DNA from: Actinoplanes flavus
GTDB taxonomy: Bacteria > Actinomycetota > Actinomycetes > Mycobacteriales > Micromonosporaceae
Length of the DNA stretch: 64,000 bases
Assembly: GCF_017592555.1 (NCBI RefSeq)
Contig: NZ_JAGFNS010000003.1
Location: forward strand, 110,003 to 174,002
Direction of reading: 5' to 3'
The notes beneath the pieces are model-generated. The model saw nothing but the letters and a program-made list of their open reading frames with translations, made no database searches and had not been told where the DNA came from. This document shows positions 1 through 13,550 of this stretch, piece by piece. The position numbers and the translations under genes are program-made. Every line of letters starts with the position of its first letter. Within the stretch, counting starts at the first letter, position 1.

Positions 1-789
1 GTGGCGGAGACCCATACCAAGGCGGCCGGCCTGCTCTCCGCGCTGGGCGCGGTTCCGTCACGGCCCCTTCCGGTACGGGGTACGGCGCAGACCGCGGAGG
101 TACGCGCCCTGCTGGCCGCCCGCAACGACGAGCTGGCCCGGTTCTGGCTCGACTCCCGGGCGCCGGGCGCGCTGACCGTGCCGTCGCTGGCCGGCCGGCA
201 CGCGGTGATCGTCGACGCCGAGGACACGTTCACGGCCATGCTCGCCCACCAGCTCAAGGCCCTCGGGCTGCGGGTCACGCTGCTGCCGTGGACGTCGGTG
301 ACCACCCTGCCGGAGAGCGACCTGCTGGTGTTCGGTCCCGGGCCGGGCGACCCCTCGAACCTGGCCGACCCGAAGATGGCGGCGCTGCACCGGCTCGCCG
401 GGGAGGCGCTGGACCGGCGGCGGCCGCTGTTCGCGGTCTGTCTCGGGCAGCAGATCCTGGCCTCGCTGCTGGGGCTGTCCCTGGCCCGGCGGGACTCGCC
501 CTACCAGGGTCTGGCCCGGGAGGTCGACCTGTTCGGGACGGTCCGGCGGGTCGGCTTCTACTCCAGCTTCTCGGCGGTCGCGGCGGCGCCGGTGGCGGCG
601 TCGCCGTACGGGCCGGTCGATCTGGCCGTCGACCCCGCCGACCGCACGGTGCACGCGCTGCGCGGCGCCGGCTTCGCGGGCGTCCAGTTCCACCCCGAGT
701 CGGTCCTCAGCCGTGATGGCGTCGACGTGCTCCGCGAACTTCTGCCGCCACTGTTGTCCGACGTGGTTAGCCCGGCCGTTCCCGGGTAG
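1..789 (+). CDS. C-terminal amidotransferase part of an anthranilate/ADIC synthase-like protein (5' end outside window)
   Basis: The frame is open to the window edge, so the start is probably upstream and this is a partial gene. From about residue 66 it is a class I glutamine amidotransferase: GPGPGDP oxyanion-loop region, CLGQQ around the nucleophilic cysteine (usually CLGHQ) and FHPES with the catalytic His-Glu. These domains supply ammonia from glutamine. The first 60 residues resemble the linker between the chorismate-using and amidotransferase halves of fused PhzE-type enzymes, so the missing part is probably a TrpE-like domain acting on chorismate. The product (anthranilate or 2-amino-2-deoxyisochorismate) cannot be decided here. 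A stand-alone amidotransferase is the alternative. Confidence 0.75.
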   Translation: MAETHTKAAGLLSALGAVPSRPLPVRGTAQTAEVRALLAARNDELARFWLDSRAPGALTVPSLAGRHAVIVDAEDTFTAMLAHQLKALGLRVTLLPWTSVTTLPESDLLVFGPGPGDPSNLADPKMAALHRLAGEALDRRRPLFAVCLGQQILASLLGLSLARRDSPYQGLAREVDLFGTVRRVGFYSSFSAVAAAPVAASPYGPVDLAVDPADRTVHALRGAGFAGVQFHPESVLSRDGVDVLRELLPPLLSDVVSPAVPG

Positions 790-825
790 CGAATCAGTGT
801 CGGTGGTCCAAGGGGATCGAGAGCC

Positions 826-1653
826 TCACCTTGGGCCACCGGCCCAGACGTCCAGGTTGAAGCGCTCCAGCAGGCTCGGGACGAACAGGCCGGCGATGGA
901 CAGCAGCGCGATCACGGTGAAGGCGGTGCGCAGGACGACCACCTCGACCTTGCCGCCGACCTTCACCGCCATGCTGTTCGGGATGCCGACCATCATCCAC
1001 ATGCGGCGCTTGACCGGAATCGGCCACATGATCGGCACGCCGTTCTTGGTGATCATGTCGCCCAGGATGTGCACGAAACAGCCCACCCCGACCGCCAGCC
1101 CCAGCAGCGGATAGCCGCGGTCGCTGGGCAGGTTCGCCGCCGTGAACCAGGCGATCAGGGCGGAGCACAGCGTCACGATCACCCAGCCGGCCCGCTCCGC
1201 CCACTCGTCGAACAGGCCGCGCAGCGCCAGGCCGCCCATGAAGAAGACGATCCCGATCACCGCCCAGTAGCCGTAGCGGTCGGCCAGCGCCGTCGTGCCC
1301 CAGCCGATCAGGGCACAGAACGGCAGCGTGTGGGTGAAGGTGCGGTGGCCGTTGTCGCGGCGCGGGTCCCGGCTCAGCTTCGTCGCCGTGTAGACGCCCA
1401 GCGAGAACTTCTCCACCACCTCGGCCACGAACAGCGACGCCACACCGAACGTGCGGGCCACCGTGGCGCCACCCTGGTTACGGGTCACCTTGCCGGAGAG
1501 ATCCAGATCGGGCAGCAGCGCGCCACCGGCGCAGATCGCCGTGCCGACGGCCACCTCGAGCGGTGTCTGGCTCACGTTGGCGAACTGGTCGAGCGCCCAA
1601 CTGCCGGCCAGCCAGGCGGCCGCGCCCGAGAGCGCGTGCGACGGACCCATCAT
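826..1653 (-). CDS. DUF457/YdjM-type membrane protein (predicted metal-dependent hydrolase)
   Basis: A protein of about 275 residues with several hydrophobic segments and the family's start MMGPSHALSGAAAW, followed by a second His-rich segment (NGHRTFTHTLPFC) and VGCFVHILGDMITKNG. Conserved His/Asp residues on membrane-embedded loops are the reason this family is called a membrane-bound metal-dependent hydrolase; the substrate is not known. I start at the paired ATGATG at 1653/1650 because GGGAGGGA lies about nine bases upstream; an in-frame GTG 60 bases earlier has no such site. Its 3' end faces the preceding plus-strand gene across 36 bases. Confidence 0.8.
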   Translation of the reverse strand: MMGPSHALSGAAAWLAGSWALDQFANVSQTPLEVAVGTAICAGGALLPDLDLSGKVTRNQGGATVARTFGVASLFVAEVVEKFSLGVYTATKLSRDPRRDNGHRTFTHTLPFCALIGWGTTALADRYGYWAVIGIVFFMGGLALRGLFDEWAERAGWVIVTLCSALIAWFTAANLPSDRGYPLLGLAVGVGCFVHILGDMITKNGVPIMWPIPVKRRMWMMVGIPNSMAVKVGGKVEVVVLRTAFTVIALLSIAGLFVPSLLERFNLDVWAGGPR

Positions 1654-1765
1654 CTGTCTTGTCCCTCCCCGAACAAACTGGCCCACTCTGGCAGAGTGAA
1701 CGGAGAAGATCAACGACCGTCACGTCCATGTCGGAGTGGGGTCGGCCACCCGACACTTCCGGCGA

Positions 1766-2191
1766 TCAACGACCGTGGTGGTGACCGAACGTGTACTCCG
1801 GCCGCCAACGGCCGTGGGCGGCGTGCTTGACCAGCCCCACCACCAGGAACGTCAGCGGGATCGCCGGCCAGAAGAAGCCCGAGCCGGAGATGATCCACAG
1901 GCCGGTGAGGACACCGGCGAGGATCATGATGAAGCTGGCGTGCCGGCGCAGCGACCGGCGTGTCGCGGCGCGCGCCCGCGGGGTCCGGGCCAGCGCGTGC
2001 CGGCCACCGCCGGGCAGGTCGGCCGTCAGCGACGCCAGCTCGTCGCGATACTTCGCGGCGTACGCCGAGGCCAGCCGCTCCTCTCCCTCCACCATGTCGA
2101 GACGGCCCTCGGCCATCGCGGCACGCAGGATCTCGGCGGCCTGCTCCCGTTCGGTGTCGGAGGTGCGCAGGCGGGCCGGGGTGGTCTCCAT
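1766..2191 (-). CDS. DUF1707 (SHOCT-like) domain membrane protein
   Basis: A 141-residue protein. Residues about 9-60 (RTSDTEREQAAEILRAAMAE, then an EGEERLASAYAAK segment and LTADLP) are the DUF1707 domain common in actinobacteria. Two hydrophobic segments follow (FIMILAGVLTGLW and FFWPAIPLTFLVVGLV), then a short His-rich tail. The start at ATG 2191 has GAGGGAG about seven bases upstream; longer readings of the frame lack support. The role is unknown, and the small soluble domain on two membrane helices suggests a membrane anchor or regulator. It is divergent from the two-component genes. Confidence 0.8.
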   Translation of the reverse strand: METTPARLRTSDTEREQAAEILRAAMAEGRLDMVEGEERLASAYAAKYRDELASLTADLPGGGRHALARTPRARAATRRSLRRHASFIMILAGVLTGLWIISGSGFFWPAIPLTFLVVGLVKHAAHGRWRPEYTFGHHHGR

Positions 2192-2405
2192 GATGTCGTC
2201 TCCCTCGATCGCGTTTCCCTGAACACCAGAGTGGGCGCCGGAGCGGGGCGCGCGCGTCGGCCCGGCGAGGCATCCGTGCGGCGCAGTCCGCGCCGTCGCC
2301 GATCCGTCTCGTACGCCCGGAGTCGTACCCGGGCGGCCCGGATGCGCCCTGGGTCGTACCGCGCGGGGCCTACCGCACGCCGATGTGCCGGCCCGTCCGG
2401 TGCCG

Positions 2406-2411
2406 TAGGTT
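2406..2411 (+). promoter_or_regulatory. -10-like hexamer for a leaderless histidine kinase mRNA
   Basis: TAGGTT ends six bases before the ATG at 2418, and no Shine-Dalgarno sequence is present. This fits the TANNNT-6/7 nt-start pattern of actinobacterial leaderless promoters that recurs at several genes in this window. Confidence 0.4.
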
Positions 2412-2417
2412 CGGGGC

Positions 2418-3728
2418 ATGAGGCAGGCCGACGACTGCGGGCCGCGCGAGGTGCACCCGGCCGGGCCGCCGTGGCGGCGGCGGGGACGGCATGCCGGCTG
2501 GCCGCCCGGGGCCACCGTGGCGGCGGCCGTCTTCCACCTGGCGGGCACCGACGAGCTGGCCGACCGGGGCGGCGTCCACCTCGCCACCGGGCCGCTCTAC
2601 TACCTCCTGCTGCTCGCCGGGCCGGTGGCGCTGCTCTGGCGGCGCCGGGCCCCGGTGGCGACCTTCGCCGTGTCCGCGGCCGCGTCGATCGCCTTCGCGA
2701 GCCACGCCGAGCCCTACTGGATGTATGCGGTCGCCCCCGCCATCGCCCTCTTCACGTGCGCCAAACAGGGCCGCCGGACCGCCGCCGCGATTGCCGCGGC
2801 CGTCGCCTGGGCCGGGTATCTCCTGGTCACCGTCGTCCTGGCCGGCCCGCTGGGCCTGCCGGCCGGAGTCAGTCCCGGGCTGCGGGAGCTGACCCTCGCC
2901 GCCGCCGGGCTGGGCGGCGCGGTGCTCGCCGGCATGGCGTCCCAGGTGCACCGCGACCAGGTGGCGACCATCGCCCGGGCCCGGCGCGAGCGGGCCCGCG
3001 CCGAGGAGGAGCAGGAGCGCCGGCAGGCCTCGGAGGAGCGCCTGCGGATCGCCCGCGAGCTGCACGACGTCCTCGGGCACCACCTGTCACTGATCAACGT
3101 CCAGGCGGGAGTGGGGTTGCATCTGATGGACAACCGGCCGGAACAGGCGCGGGAGGCCCTCTCGGCGATCAAGACGGCCAGCGCGGAGGCGTTGCGTGAG
3201 GTGCGGTCGGTGCTCGGCGTCCTGCGTACCGAGGACGAGGAGGCGCCCCGGCAACCGGCCCTCGGTCTGAGCCGCCTGTCCGACCTGACCGCCGGCGCCG
3301 GTTTCCCCGTCCGGACCCGGACCGACGGCGAGGAGCGCGAGCTGCCCGCCGAGGTGGACCGCGCGGCGTACCGGATCGTCCAGGAGGCCCTGACCAACGT
3401 GCGCAGGCACGCCGGCCCGGAGCCGACCGCCCTCGTCGAGATCCGCTACTCCCCCGGCGCGCTGACGCTGTCGATCACCAACACCGGCCGGGCGCCCGGC
3501 CCCGAGGCGGAGGACCCGGCCGACGGCGCCGGTTCGCGGGGAAGCGGCATCGCCGGCATGCAGGCCCGCGCCCACAGCCTCGGCGGGACCTTCACCGCGA
3601 GGCCCTCCCCCGGCGGCGGCTTCCTGGTCACCGCGGTCCTGCCCACCGGCCCACCCGGCCCGCCGGTGGCGTTCCCCGCCGCCGCCGGGCCGGCGACCTC
3701 CGAGAGCGGGCCGGGGGTGCAGCGGTGA
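2418..3728 (+). CDS. NarL-family sensor histidine kinase
   Basis: A 436-residue membrane kinase. Hydrophobic helices occupy roughly residues 30-175, a charged coiled-coil-like linker (RARRERARAEEEQERR) follows, then a HisKA_3 dimerisation domain with the phospho-acceptor His216 in ARELHDVLGHH, and a C-terminal HATPase_c domain with AAYRIVQEALTNVRRHAG and a GSGIAGM G-box. It should autophosphorylate and pass phosphate to the response regulator whose GTG start overlaps its stop (GTGA at 3725-3728). The signal is unknown; there is no large extracytoplasmic sensor, so membrane stress or a lipid-borne signal is plausible. The mRNA may be leaderless. Confidence 0.9.
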   Translation: MRQADDCGPREVHPAGPPWRRRGRHAGWPPGATVAAAVFHLAGTDELADRGGVHLATGPLYYLLLLAGPVALLWRRRAPVATFAVSAAASIAFASHAEPYWMYAVAPAIALFTCAKQGRRTAAAIAAAVAWAGYLLVTVVLAGPLGLPAGVSPGLRELTLAAAGLGGAVLAGMASQVHRDQVATIARARRERARAEEEQERRQASEERLRIARELHDVLGHHLSLINVQAGVGLHLMDNRPEQAREALSAIKTASAEALREVRSVLGVLRTEDEEAPRQPALGLSRLSDLTAGAGFPVRTRTDGEERELPAEVDRAAYRIVQEALTNVRRHAGPEPTALVEIRYSPGALTLSITNTGRAPGPEAEDPADGAGSRGSGIAGMQARAHSLGGTFTARPSPGGGFLVTAVLPTGPPGPPVAFPAAAGPATSESGPGVQR

Positions 3729-4402
3729 TCTCGGTGGTGCTCGCGGACGATCAGGCGCTGGTGCGGGCCGGGTTCCGGGCCCTGCTCGACGCGGAACCGG
3801 ACATCGACGTGGTCGGCGAGGCGGCGGACGGGCTGCGGGCGGTCGAGGTGGTGCGGGCCGCGCGGCCGGACGTCGTACTGATGGATATCCGCATGCCCGG
3901 GGTGGACGGCCTGGAGGCCACCCGGAGGATCGCCTCGGACCCGGCCCTCGCCGGTACGAAGGTGGTCATCCTGACCACCTTCGAGCTGGACGAGTACGTC
4001 TTCGAGGCGTTGCGGACCGGGGCGTCCGGGTTCCTGGTGAAGGACACCGAGCCGGTGGATCTGCTGCGCGGGGTGCGGGCGGTCGCGGCCGGTGACGCGC
4101 TGCTGTCGCCGAGCGTGACCCGGCGGGTGATCGGCTCGTTCACCGCGGCCGCGTCCCGGGGCCGGCCGCCGGAGCCGCCGCGTGAACTGGACCAGCTCAC
4201 CGACCGGGAGCGGGAGGTGATGGTGCTGGTCGCCGAGGGGCTGTCCAACGACCAGATCGCGGCCCGCCTGGTGATCAGCCCGGCCACCGCGAAGACGCAC
4301 GTCAGCCGCACGATGATCAAGCTGGGCGCACGGGATCGCGCCCAATTGGTGGTCTACGCCTACGAGGCCGGCCTGATCCGCCCCGGCTGGCTGGCCACCT
4401 GA
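3725..4402 (+). CDS. NarL/FixJ-family response regulator
   Basis: A 225-residue two-domain regulator. The receiver domain has the acidic pair in VVLADDQ, phospho-acceptor Asp54 in VLMDIRMPG and the later conserved Lys in FLVKD. The C-terminal LuxR-type helix-turn-helix runs from LTDREREVMVLVAEG to TAKTHVSRTMIKLGARDRAQLV. The start GTG overlaps the kinase stop by four bases, so translation is probably coupled. Targets are not evident; pairs of this kind often control adjacent transporters, but neither neighbour is one. Confidence 0.92.
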   Translation: MISVVLADDQALVRAGFRALLDAEPDIDVVGEAADGLRAVEVVRAARPDVVLMDIRMPGVDGLEATRRIASDPALAGTKVVILTTFELDEYVFEALRTGASGFLVKDTEPVDLLRGVRAVAAGDALLSPSVTRRVIGSFTAAASRGRPPEPPRELDQLTDREREVMVLVAEGLSNDQIAARLVISPATAKTHVSRTMIKLGARDRAQLVVYAYEAGLIRPGWLAT

Positions 4403-4415
4403 CCCGGCCGGGTCA
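4400..4415. terminator. 16-bp perfect palindrome shared by two convergent stop codons
   Basis: TGACCCGGCCGGGTCA is a perfect palindrome that contains the TGA of the response regulator and, on the other strand, the TGA of the NUDIX gene. It could form a short GC hairpin in either transcript and act as a bidirectional end point; there is no U tract. Confidence 0.35.
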
Positions 4416-4907
4416 CCAGCCGGGGATCATCGTGTCGCCGGGCGCGGCGAACCAGGCGGGGCCCTCCTCGGCCAGGGACGTGCGGATGCGGTGCAGCGCG
4501 TAGGGGTTGAGGTCCGGCAGGCCGTCCAGCGGGAACCAGCCGACGGCCACCGACTCGGTGTCGTTGACCCGGGCGACGCCGGAGACCGCGCGGCAGCGGA
4601 ACCAGGTGTTGACCATCTGGCAGTGGTCGCCGTTGGGGTAGGTCACCTCGTGCAGCGCCACCCCGGCCAGCCGGTCGATCGCCACCCGGACCGACGTCTC
4701 CTCCTCCACCTCCCGCACCACCGTGTCGGCCGGCTGCTCGCCGGGGTCCATCATCCCGGCGATCAGCGTCCAGCTGCCGTTGTCGCTGCGCTGGTGCAGG
4801 AGGATGTGGCCACGGTCGTCGAAGACCACGGCGGTCACCGACGGGAACATGATCAGGCCCGGGCCGGTCTTGGCGCGAAGCCCGGTGACGTATTCGGAAG
4901 CTGGCAC
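4413..4907 (-). CDS. NUDIX hydrolase
   Basis: A 164-residue protein with a full NUDIX signature: the loop starts at GMMDPGEQPADTVVREVEEE (consensus GX5EX7REUXEEXGU, here ending ETSV). These enzymes hydrolyse nucleoside diphosphates linked to another group; this subgroup, with SDNGSWTLIAGMM and a C-terminal PLDGLPDLNP, is typical of actinobacterial MutT-like proteins. The start is GTG 4907, with TAGGG upstream and the conserved text beginning PASEYVTGLRAK; a GTG 39 bases earlier is possible but lies closer to the tandem repeat. The substrate is not predictable. Confidence 0.85.
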   Translation of the reverse strand: MPASEYVTGLRAKTGPGLIMFPSVTAVVFDDRGHILLHQRSDNGSWTLIAGMMDPGEQPADTVVREVEEETSVRVAIDRLAGVALHEVTYPNGDHCQMVNTWFRCRAVSGVARVNDTESVAVGWFPLDGLPDLNPYALHRIRTSLAEEGPAWFAAPGDTMIPGW

Positions 4908-4926
4908 GTCGCCGACCCTAACCTGA

Positions 4927-5095
4927 CCGGGCGGCTGGCGCCGCACGGTCCGGCCCGGGCGGCTGACGCCGCACGGGCCACCTGGTCAAGCTCAACCCAT
5001 ACCGGGCGGCTGGCGCCGCACGGGCCACCTGGTCAAGGTCAACCCGTACCGGGCGGCTGACGCCGCACGGGCCACCTGGTCGAGCTCAACCCAGG
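4927..5095. repeat. 47-bp tandem repeat, three full copies plus one partial
   Basis: Full units begin at 4955, 5002 and 5049 (period 47). A partial copy begins at 4927, only 28 bases ahead of the first full unit. Each unit contains CCGGGCGGCTG(A/G)CGCC, then GCACGGGCCACCTGGTC and an AGCTCAACCC-like end. The core GCGGC-TGAC-GCCGC can fold into a small hairpin in two of the three full units. The last copy runs over the final two codons and stop of the diguanylate cyclase gene (stop at 5086-5088). Confidence 0.85.
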
Positions 5096-6540
5096 CTGAC
5101 CGGTCCGGACAGGATGGCGCGGTTGCGGCCGGCCGCCTTGGCCGCGTACAGGGCCTCGTCGGCGTCGTGCAGCAGCGACTCCGGGTCGGGGTGGACGGCG
5201 GCCGCGGCGCCGATCGACACGGTCACCGACAGCAGCTCGCCGCCGATGTCGACGGGGAGGCCGGCCATCTCCTCGCGGAGGCGCTCGGCGAGGGCGTAGA
5301 GCTCGTCGGGACCGGTGTGCGGGGCCAGCACCACGAACTCCTCGCCGCCGTAGCGGGCGGTCACGCCGCCGGCCCGGCTGCCCGCGGCCAGTCGCCGGGC
5401 CACCTCGCGCAGCACCTGGTCGCCGGCCGGATGCCCGTACCCGTCGTTGACCTTCTTGAAGTGGTCGACGTCGATGATCAGCAGGCCGACGCCGTGGCCG
5501 CTGCGGGTGGCCCGGCGGCACTCGACGGCCAGCGCATGGGTGAAGTACCGGCGGGTGTGCAGGCCCGTCAGGCTGTCCGTGACGGCGGCCCGCCGCTGAG
5601 CGGTGACCAGGCCGTACATCCGGGCGAGCACGAGCAGGAACATGACCGCGCAGGCCGCGCTGACCAGCGGCACGCTGATCGGCTCGCCACGCAGCCACTG
5701 GATGAACTGGACGCCCGGCGCCATCAGCACGGCGACGGCGAGGACGCCGAGCCGGCCCGGTGAGGCGTCCGGCAGGGCGGTGTCGCTGCGCTGGGCGAAT
5801 CTTCGCACGCCGGGGTGCAGGGCGGCCGCGCCGAGCAGCCCGAGCGACATCATCCACAGGGCGTCGAGGTAGGCCGCCTCGACCGAACCGCCGTCGGCGA
5901 TGCCCTCCACCGCGTACGCCGTGTCCACGCCGAACATGACGGTGAGGCTGCCGAGGAGGAGCCAGAGGACCGGCCCGCGGGTGCCGGTGCCCATCACCAG
6001 GCGGATCGCCAGGATCAACATCATCAGATCCAGGACCGGGTACGCCGACTGCGTCAGTTTCGCGTTGAGCGGCAGTTCCGAGTCGGAGGTCAGCGGCTGG
6101 AGCACGTAGATCCAGGTGAGCAGGCCGGCGCTGATCGACACGACCAGGGCGTCGATGCCGCTCGGGATGTCCCAGCCGGGGGTGCGGCGCCGGATGAACA
6201 CCAGCACGGCGGCGGAGAGCAGCAGGTAGGAGCCGAAGTAGACGAGGTCGGCCGGCGTCGGCTCGAGGAAGTCGCCGAGCCAGTCGTCGCGGACCGTCAT
6301 CCCGTCCGCGACGGCGTACAGCACCTGGGCCACGGCCAGCAGGAACCAGCCGGCCCGGTGCGGTGTCCGGTGCCGGAGCGTTCCGAACAGCACGGCGACC
6401 GGCACCCCGGCGCTGACCAGCATGTACGGGGCGACGGTCACCAGGTAGGAGGAGTCCGTCGCCCCGAGGCTCACCCGCAGGGCGACACAGGCCACCACCA
6501 CGGCTGTCCAGGTGAGCACAGCCCACAGTTCTCGTCGCAC
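5086..6540 (-). CDS. Membrane-bound GGDEF diguanylate cyclase
   Basis: A 484-residue protein with about eight hydrophobic segments in the first 300 residues, then a GGDEF domain that makes cyclic di-GMP from two GTP. The active-site half-loop is GGEEF (in ARYGGEEFVVLAP), and LTGLHTRRYF, DVDHFKKVNDGYGHPAGD and VTVSIGAA match the family in order. The product-inhibition site, normally RxxD five residues before GGEEF, reads RAGG, so allosteric feedback by c-di-GMP is probably lost. No EAL domain is fused. The membrane part resembles a seven- or eight-helix sensor with no obvious soluble ligand domain. Confidence 0.92.
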   Translation of the reverse strand: MRRELWAVLTWTAVVVACVALRVSLGATDSSYLVTVAPYMLVSAGVPVAVLFGTLRHRTPHRAGWFLLAVAQVLYAVADGMTVRDDWLGDFLEPTPADLVYFGSYLLLSAAVLVFIRRRTPGWDIPSGIDALVVSISAGLLTWIYVLQPLTSDSELPLNAKLTQSAYPVLDLMMLILAIRLVMGTGTRGPVLWLLLGSLTVMFGVDTAYAVEGIADGGSVEAAYLDALWMMSLGLLGAAALHPGVRRFAQRSDTALPDASPGRLGVLAVAVLMAPGVQFIQWLRGEPISVPLVSAACAVMFLLVLARMYGLVTAQRRAAVTDSLTGLHTRRYFTHALAVECRRATRSGHGVGLLIIDVDHFKKVNDGYGHPAGDQVLREVARRLAAGSRAGGVTARYGGEEFVVLAPHTGPDELYALAERLREEMAGLPVDIGGELLSVTVSIGAAAAVHPDPESLLHDADEALYAAKAAGRNRAILSGPVSLG

Positions 6541-6623
6541 GTTAGGAAGAGTCCGGTACCGGAGTTGCTCCCCGGGTGCGGATCCGGGGGTCCTCTGGTG
6601 CCGCCGCCCCGGGCCTTACACGT

Positions 6624-6652
6624 TTGACATATGAGCGTGACAGTCTCAATGT
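6624..6652 (+). promoter_or_regulatory. Probable promoter of the GH63/MGH1-like gene
   Basis: A perfect -35 hexamer TTGACA (6624-6629) is followed 17 bases later by a weak -10 (CAATGT, 6647-6652). TGAG and CTCA flank the spacer as a short inverted repeat (TGAG-CGTGACAGT-CTCA), a possible operator. Transcription from here would begin near 6660, which argues for a translation start at or after 6678. Confidence 0.45.
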
Positions 6653-6677
6653 GATCGACTCCGAGACCGATCTGCGG

Positions 6678-9329
<2,652 letters not shown>

Positions 9330-9342
9330 TCATCGCTTGGAA

Positions 9343-9375
9343 GGCGCCGCCGCGCGGAACGCGGCGAAGGGCGCC
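9343..9375. terminator. Bidirectional hairpin terminator
   Basis: GGCGCC (9343-9348) and GCCGCG (9349-9354) pair with CGCGGC (9360-9365) and GGCGCC (9370-9375), giving twelve pairs with a five-base loop and a four-base bulge. It lies 14 bases after the glucosidase stop and 18 before the stop of the convergent small gene. Confidence 0.6.
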
Positions 9376-9392
9376 TCCCACTACTGCTGACG

Positions 9393-9665
9393 TCAGTGGG
9401 CCTGGGTGACGATCACCTCGGCCACGTGGCGCAGCTGCTCGTGGTCGGGGTGGAAGCCGGCGGCGATGTCCGGGTGCAGGCCGGCCCGCGCCTGCTCCAG
9501 GAGCATGCGGGTGACCTGTTCGACGCTCTCCCCCGCGTACTGGTGGCGGACCTTGACGGTCGCGGCCTGGAGGGCGGAGCTGAGCTGCTCCTCCAGGGGA
9601 CCGCGCAGTTTCTCCTCCACCGGGGTGAGCGTGCGGGGGTCGAGAGTGACATGCGGCTCGGCCAA
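9393..9665 (-). CDS. Small conserved-looking hypothetical protein
   Basis: I choose TTG 9665 because CGGAGGG lies five bases upstream; the product is 90 residues. It is helical and charged (LTPVEEKLRGPLEEQLSSAL, then RMLLEQARAGLHPDIAAGFHPDHEQLRHVAEVI), with no membrane segment and no motif I recognise. It lies downstream of metH on the same strand but behind a strong hairpin, so it is probably separately expressed. Function unknown. Confidence 0.6.
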   Translation of the reverse strand: MAEPHVTLDPRTLTPVEEKLRGPLEEQLSSALQAATVKVRHQYAGESVEQVTRMLLEQARAGLHPDIAAGFHPDHEQLRHVAEVIVTQAH

Positions 9666-9777
9666 GGTTTCCCTCCGGAGGTCAGCGACGCCAGCCGGAT
9701 ACCCGTACATCCGGCGACGGTAAACCCGGCGGGGCCGGCTCCGCCCGCGTTTCACCTCGACGGAGGATCGGGGCGGT

Positions 9778-9812
9778 CCGGCCGTGCCACGGGCACTCCG
9801 CGGCACGGCCGG
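9778..9812 (-). terminator. Terminator hairpin after metH
   Basis: An 11-bp perfect stem (CCGGCCGTGCC at 9778-9788 with GGCACGGCCGG at 9802-9812) and a 13-base loop lie directly after the metH stop. There is no U tract, which is usual for high-GC actinobacteria. Confidence 0.6.
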
Positions 9813-9818
9813 GCCCGC

Positions 9819-13424
<3,606 letters not shown>

Positions 13425-13454
13425 CGAGAACACCTCCGAGATCCCTGAGAAGTC

Positions 13455-13530
13455 GGAGGCGCCCTTGTTTCGGGTGGTTCACCGGTCGAGCGTGACGGGT
13501 GGGCCCCGCTGCAGCGCCTCTCGGCCGGAC
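13455..13530 (-). promoter_or_regulatory. S-adenosylhomocysteine (SAH) riboswitch upstream of metH
   Basis: Read on the minus strand, the element has a P1 helix (CGGCCGAG at 13521-13528 with CTCGACCG at 13483-13490, one mismatch), the conserved run GGCGCTGCAGC right after the 5' P1 strand, a CAC before the 3' P1 strand, and a pseudoknot helix P4 in which GAGGCGC (13514-13520) pairs perfectly with GCGCCTC (13456-13462). This order (P1, GCGCTGC, P2, CTCG, GGCGC) is that of the SAH riboswitch known upstream of metH and ahcY. It ends 18 bases before the GGAGG of metH, so SAH binding could expose the ribosome site and raise metH expression. Confidence 0.8.
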
Positions 13531-13550
13531 CGTCAACGATACCGACCCTT

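Noticed and set aside
13434..13550. Cobalamin riboswitch before metH
   Set aside because: No B12 box or the long multi-stem architecture is present in this 117-base gap; the compact SAH-type pseudoknot fits instead.
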